In this document: piece after piece, positions 14,603 through 17,573 of the stretch
Position numbering within the stretch: position 1 is the stretch's first letter
Layout of the letters: each line of letters opens with the position of its first letter
NCBI GenBank assembly: GCA_949531795.1
Contig: CATIQX010000079.1
Span: forward strand, 1-17,573
Source: Cryomorphaceae bacterium
Lineage (GTDB): Bacteria > Bacteroidota > Bacteroidia > Flavobacteriales > BACL11
Reading direction: 5' to 3'
Length of the DNA: 17,573 nucleotides
Notes under the pieces: model-generated
What the model was told of the DNA's origin: nothing
What the model saw: only the letters and a program-made list of their open reading frames with translations
Databases searched by the model: none
Translations under genes and position numbers: made by a program

Positions 14603-15504
14603 GTTCATACAACTTAACACACTTAATGGAATTAGAATCGGAAGCAATTTTTATTCTAAGAGAAGTGGCTGCACAGTTTGAAAAACCTGTAATGTTATTC
14701 TCTGGTGGAAAAGATTCTATCATTATGTTCCACCTTGCCAGAAAGGCATTTCATCCAGGAAAAGTTCCATTTCCACTAATGCATGTTGATACTGGTCATA
14801 ACTTTCCGGAAACTATTGAATTTAGAGACCGATTAATAAAAGAAACAGGAGAAACATTAATTGTAAAATATGTTCAAGATTCAATTGATAAAGGAACTGC
14901 AGTGGAAGAAATAGGAATAAATGCATCACGAAATGGATTGCAAACAGTAACTCTTTTAGAAGGGTTAGAACAAGGGAAATATGATTGTGCATTGGGAGGA
15001 GCAAGAAGGGATGAAGAAAAAGCAAGAGCTAAAGAAAGATTCTTTTCCCACAGAGATGAATTTGGGCAATGGGATCCTAAAAATCAAAGGCCAGAAATTT
15101 GGAACCTGTTTAATGGGAAAAAGAAAATGGGAGAACATTTTAGAATATTCCCAATTTCTAATTGGACAGAGATGGATGTTTGGCAATATATATTACATGA
15201 AAAACTTGAGTTGCCTTCATTATATTTTTCTCATAAAAGAGATGTGGTAATAAGAAGTGGGGTATTACTTGGTAAATGCAACTACATACAATTAAAAGAT
15301 AGTGAGCAATGGGTAGAAAAAAATGTAAGATGTAGAACTATTGGAGATATGACTTGTACAGGAGTTACAGAGTCAAATGCAGTAACTTTAGAAGAAATTA
15401 TTGAAGAAGTAGCAACAACAAAAGTGACAGAGAGAGGAGGGAGGGCTGACGACAAAAGATCAGAAGCAGCTATGGAAGATCGAAAAAAAGAAGGGTACTT
15501 TTAA
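14599..15504 (+). CDS. cysD: Sulfate adenylyltransferase subunit 2 (small subunit)
   Basis: This 301-residue ATP-pyrophosphatase-fold subunit catalyses adenylation of sulfate to APS, energised by GTP hydrolysis in CysN. The PP-loop is SGGKDS (35-40). MHVDTGHNFPET follows, and the GGARRDEEKARAKER segment, the FPISNWTEMDVWQYI motif and the KCNYIQLKDSEQW region are all typical of CysD. The length is that of the family, and the C-terminal GRADDKRSEAAMEDRKKEGYF tail is intact. It overlaps cysC by 4 nt and is separated from cysN by 8 nt, so the three are one operon. No cysH, cysI, cysJ or sulfate transporter follows. Confidence 0.97.
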   Translation: MSSYNLTHLMELESEAIFILREVAAQFEKPVMLFSGGKDSIIMFHLARKAFHPGKVPFPLMHVDTGHNFPETIEFRDRLIKETGETLIVKYVQDSIDKGTAVEEIGINASRNGLQTVTLLEGLEQGKYDCALGGARRDEEKARAKERFFSHRDEFGQWDPKNQRPEIWNLFNGKKKMGEHFRIFPISNWTEMDVWQYILHEKLELPSLYFSHKRDVVIRSGVLLGKCNYIQLKDSEQWVEKNVRCRTIGDMTCTGVTESNAVTLEEIIEEVATTKVTERGGRADDKRSEAAMEDRKKEGYF

Positions 15505-15512
15505 AAAAGATT

Positions 15513-16781
15513 ATGAGTGAAAAAAAAGGATATTTAGATATGGAGCTTCTACGATTCACAACTGCAGGAAGTGTAGATGATGGCAAAAGTACTTTGATTG
15601 GTAGATTACTTTATGATAGTAAAGCAATTTTTGAAGATCAAATGGAATTATTAGAAGAAACTAGTAAACAAAGAGGAGAGGAAGGCGTAAACCTTGCACT
15701 TTTAACAGACGGATTAAGATCAGAAAGAGAGCAAGGAATTACTATTGATGTAGCTTACAGGTACTTTGCAACTCCAAAGAGAAAATTTATTATTGCAGAT
15801 ACACCAGGACATATCCAGTATACCCGTAATATGGTTACGGGAGCCTCTACTGCAAACTTGGCATTACTTTTAGTAGATGCTCGTCATGGAATAATTGAAC
15901 AAACTAAAAGACATGCTTTCATTGCTTCTCTTTTACAAATTCCTCATATTGCTGTTTGTATAAATAAAATGGATTTAGTAGACTACAATCAAGAAGAATT
16001 TGATAAAATTAAGTCTGATTTTGAAAGTTTTTCATCTAAACTAGAGATAAAAGATATTCACTTTATTCCTATTTCGGCTTTGAATGGAGATAATGTTGTT
16101 GACCGTTCTAAAAATATGGATTGGTATGAAGGATCTACGCTGATGCACCTTTTAGAAAATATTCACATTGGTTCAGACCAGAATCATGTAGATTGTAGAT
16201 TTCCAATACAATTTGTAGTTCGCCCTCAATCCAAAGAATATCCTGATTATAGAGGTTATGCTGGAAGAATTGAAGGCGGAGTTTTTAAACCAGGAGATAA
16301 TGTAACAGTTCTTCCTTCAGGCTTTACCTCTAAAATTAAATCTATCGACACTTTTGACGGTATGGTAGAAGAGGCTTTTTCTCCTATGTCAGTTTGTATG
16401 ACCTTAGTAGATAATATTGATATTAGTAGAGGAGATATGTTGGTAAGAGAAAACAACAAGCCCAAAGTTGAGCAAGATATTGATGTTATGATTTGTTGGA
16501 TGAATGAAAAGAAAATGATTCCTAAAGGAAAATATACTATCAGACATACTAGCCAAACTGCAAGATGTATTGTTAAAGAAATTAAATACAAAATGGATAT
16601 CAATACTTTGCACAGAATGGAGGATGAAAAAGAGATAGGACTAAACGATATAGGCAGAATTACTATACGAACAACTAAACCTTTATTCTTTGATAGTTAC
16701 AGAAGAAATAGAAATACAGGAAGTATTATTTTAGTAGATGAAGCAACAAACGAAACGGTTGCCGCTGGAATGGTAATCTAG
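15513..16781 (+). CDS. cysN: Sulfate adenylyltransferase subunit 1 (GTPase subunit)
   Basis: This 422-residue translation-factor-like GTPase activates CysD. Its G motifs are all present: GSVDDGKST (19-27), the switch segment EREQGITIDVAYRYF (71-85), DTPGH (96-100), NKMD (151-154) and an ISALNGDNV G5 region. Two beta-barrel domains fill roughly residues 225-422. It lacks a C-terminal APS kinase domain, which explains the separate cysC at the head of the operon. Its length is close to that of unfused CysN proteins, somewhat shorter than E. coli CysN. The stop at 16779-16781 lies three bases from the stop of the convergent zinc-ribbon gene. No hairpin terminator is visible between them, so transcripts from the two sides may overlap. 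Confidence 0.96.
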   Translation: MSEKKGYLDMELLRFTTAGSVDDGKSTLIGRLLYDSKAIFEDQMELLEETSKQRGEEGVNLALLTDGLRSEREQGITIDVAYRYFATPKRKFIIADTPGHIQYTRNMVTGASTANLALLLVDARHGIIEQTKRHAFIASLLQIPHIAVCINKMDLVDYNQEEFDKIKSDFESFSSKLEIKDIHFIPISALNGDNVVDRSKNMDWYEGSTLMHLLENIHIGSDQNHVDCRFPIQFVVRPQSKEYPDYRGYAGRIEGGVFKPGDNVTVLPSGFTSKIKSIDTFDGMVEEAFSPMSVCMTLVDNIDISRGDMLVRENNKPKVEQDIDVMICWMNEKKMIPKGKYTIRHTSQTARCIVKEIKYKMDINTLHRMEDEKEIGLNDIGRITIRTTKPLFFDSYRRNRNTGSIILVDEATNETVAAGMVI

Positions 16782-16784
16782 TTA

Positions 16785-16976
16785 CTATATAGTACAACTC
16801 ATATCTTCTCCACAACATAAAGGAGATTTTATTTTACCATGTCCATTTGGGCATTTCGAAATCTGCACCTCTCTACCATCATCTAACTTGAGAACATCAT
16901 TAACTAGTGGTGCATCACATTTACCACAAGTTGCATTTACAGACATTCCACATTTATCACAATTATAAGTTTCCAT
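16785..16976 (-). CDS. Small conserved zinc-ribbon protein of unknown function
   Basis: This 63-residue cytosolic protein has eight Cys and a His spaced as metal-binding knuckles: CDKC (6-9), CGKC (17-20), CPNGH (42-46), then Cys54, Cys55 and Cys61. The pattern suggests one or two zinc sites of the rubredoxin/zinc-ribbon kind. I recognise similar short proteins from other Bacteroidota genomes but know of no assigned function. The ATG at 16976 was chosen over a TTG at 16991, which lies inside a good -7 box. It is convergent with cysN and is transcribed from its own promoter, so a functional link to sulfation is not implied. It might bind nucleic acid or store metal; neither can be claimed. Confidence 0.75.
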   Translation of the reverse strand: METYNCDKCGMSVNATCGKCDAPLVNDVLKLDDGREVQISKCPNGHGKIKSPLCCGEDMSCTI

Positions 16977-16988
16977 AATATTTTTTAA

Positions 16989-17018
16989 CAAATATACGGA
17001 AAAAGTTAAAACCGTAAA
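16989..17018 (-). promoter_or_regulatory. Promoter of the zinc-ribbon gene: TTTA - 18 nt - TATATTTG
   Basis: On the minus strand, TTTA (17015-17018) stands 18 nt before TATATTTG (16989-16996). The -7 box ends 12 nt before the ATG at 16976. This is the same element spacing and the same distance to the start codon as seen for cysC, which strengthens both calls. Confidence 0.55.
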
Positions 17019-17109
17019 ATAATTAGTTTAAATGTTATTTGTCTTTTATCTCTCGAATAAAGAAATCAAATTTAGTAATAGGAACCATTTTCATGGCAAA
17101 AATAAGAAA

Positions 17110-17573
17110 CTACTTTATAATTCTTCTTTTTTCATAATCAAGCACTAATAAATAATACATAAACACTCCAAAGCCATACAAAACAGCTGTTATGTAAAAG
17201 ATATAAGCATAAGGTAAGCCTTCAGCCTTTAAGTACCTAAATATTTGTGAACTGAAAAACCAACTACCGCTCCATATTGCTGCCATAATTGCACTTAGCA
17301 TTTCCTGGTTTTTCTTTCCTACATAATTCATAGTAAGTTCGGAAGTCATGGGTGCGGCCATATTCATAAGTGGAGTTCTTATCCAGAAACATAAAACAGC
17401 TAGAGGAAATGCCCACCAATATTGAGTAAAAAACTCAGTTGTAGCCAAAGCAACCAAAGCAATAACTGCAGTAGTTTGGGTGTAAGTAATACCTCTTTTA
17501 AATCCTAACTTATTTTTTACATTAGGAACAAGTAAGGCCAAAATAGCAACTAATATACTAGCAACTCCACCAA
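17110..17573 (-). CDS. MFS-type transporter, C-terminal fragment (cut by window edge)
   Basis: The reading frame is open to the right edge, and about 154 C-terminal residues are visible. They form roughly four to five hydrophobic helices (around VIALVALATT, WWAFPLAVLCFW, SAIMAAIWSGSWF and YIFYITAVLYGFGVFMYYLLVL) and end in a basic tail, YEKRRIIK. The LMNMAAPMTSELTMNYVGKKNQE segment, with a conserved cytoplasmic loop between helices, is typical of major facilitator proteins of the sugar- or drug-efflux type, but the specific substrate cannot be read. An apparent TTG start at 17541 is only an internal leucine codon. It is co-directional with the zinc-ribbon gene but separated from it by 133 nt containing that gene's promoter, so the two are probably not in one operon. 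Confidence 0.75.
   Translation of the reverse strand, partial: GGVASILVAILALLVPNVKNKLGFKRGITYTQTTAVIALVALATTEFFTQYWWAFPLAVLCFWIRTPLMNMAAPMTSELTMNYVGKKNQEMLSAIMAAIWSGSWFFSSQIFRYLKAEGLPYAYIFYITAVLYGFGVFMYYLLVLDYEKRRIIK

Noticed and set aside
14822..15250. Several open frames on both strands inside cysD
   Set aside because: They lie fully within the conserved CysD coding frame, have low-complexity sequence and show no recognisable domain.
1..17573. CRISPR arrays, insertion sequences, tRNA/rRNA genes or phage genes
   Set aside because: No regularly spaced repeats, transposase or integrase sequence, terminal inverted repeats, cloverleaf or rRNA-like stretches were seen on either strand.

Overview
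The window is clearly AT-rich, and its proteins are full of Lys, Ile and Asn. Its promoters fit the Bacteroidota -7 consensus TAnnTTTG. Together with a small eight-Cys zinc-ribbon protein and a stand-alone CysN/CysC arrangement, this points to a member of the Bacteroidota, probably an environmental or marine one. The genus and class cannot be read from the sequence.

Layout. Positions 13900 down to 44 (minus strand) hold fifteen tightly packed genes in transcription order: a DeoC-like aldolase, cysQ, a Wzx-type flippase, three sulfotransferases, a Wzy-like polymerase, a sugar-nucleotide epimerase, a secreted glycoside-hydrolase-like protein, a fourth sulfotransferase, a hexapeptide acetyltransferase, a GT2, a GT4, gmhA and gmhB. 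Nearly all neighbours overlap by 1-11 nt or are a few bases apart. Only two gaps, of about 30 nt, occur: before the hydrolase and before gmhA. From 13988 to 16781 (plus strand) runs a divergent cysC-cysD-cysN operon. It is followed by a convergent small zinc-ribbon gene and the 3' end of an MFS transporter gene cut by the right edge.

How it works together. CysD and CysN (ATP sulfurylase) make APS, and CysC phosphorylates it to PAPS. Four PAPS-dependent sulfotransferases can then transfer sulfate to a glycan, and CysQ removes the inhibitory by-product PAP. No PAPS/APS reductase or sulfite reductase gene is present, so the local purpose of PAPS looks like sulfation rather than cysteine synthesis. 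The glycan side comprises heptose-phosphate genes, an epimerase, two glycosyltransferases, an acetyltransferase, a flippase and a polymerase. The best reading is a biosynthetic locus for a sulfated, possibly heptose-containing, Wzx/Wzy-type surface or exported polysaccharide. No initiating glycosyl-1-phosphate transferase and no Wza/Wzc-type export genes are seen, so the locus must extend left of the window or use genes elsewhere. There are no rRNA, tRNA, CRISPR or insertion-sequence features, and no gene-free stretch over 300 bases.
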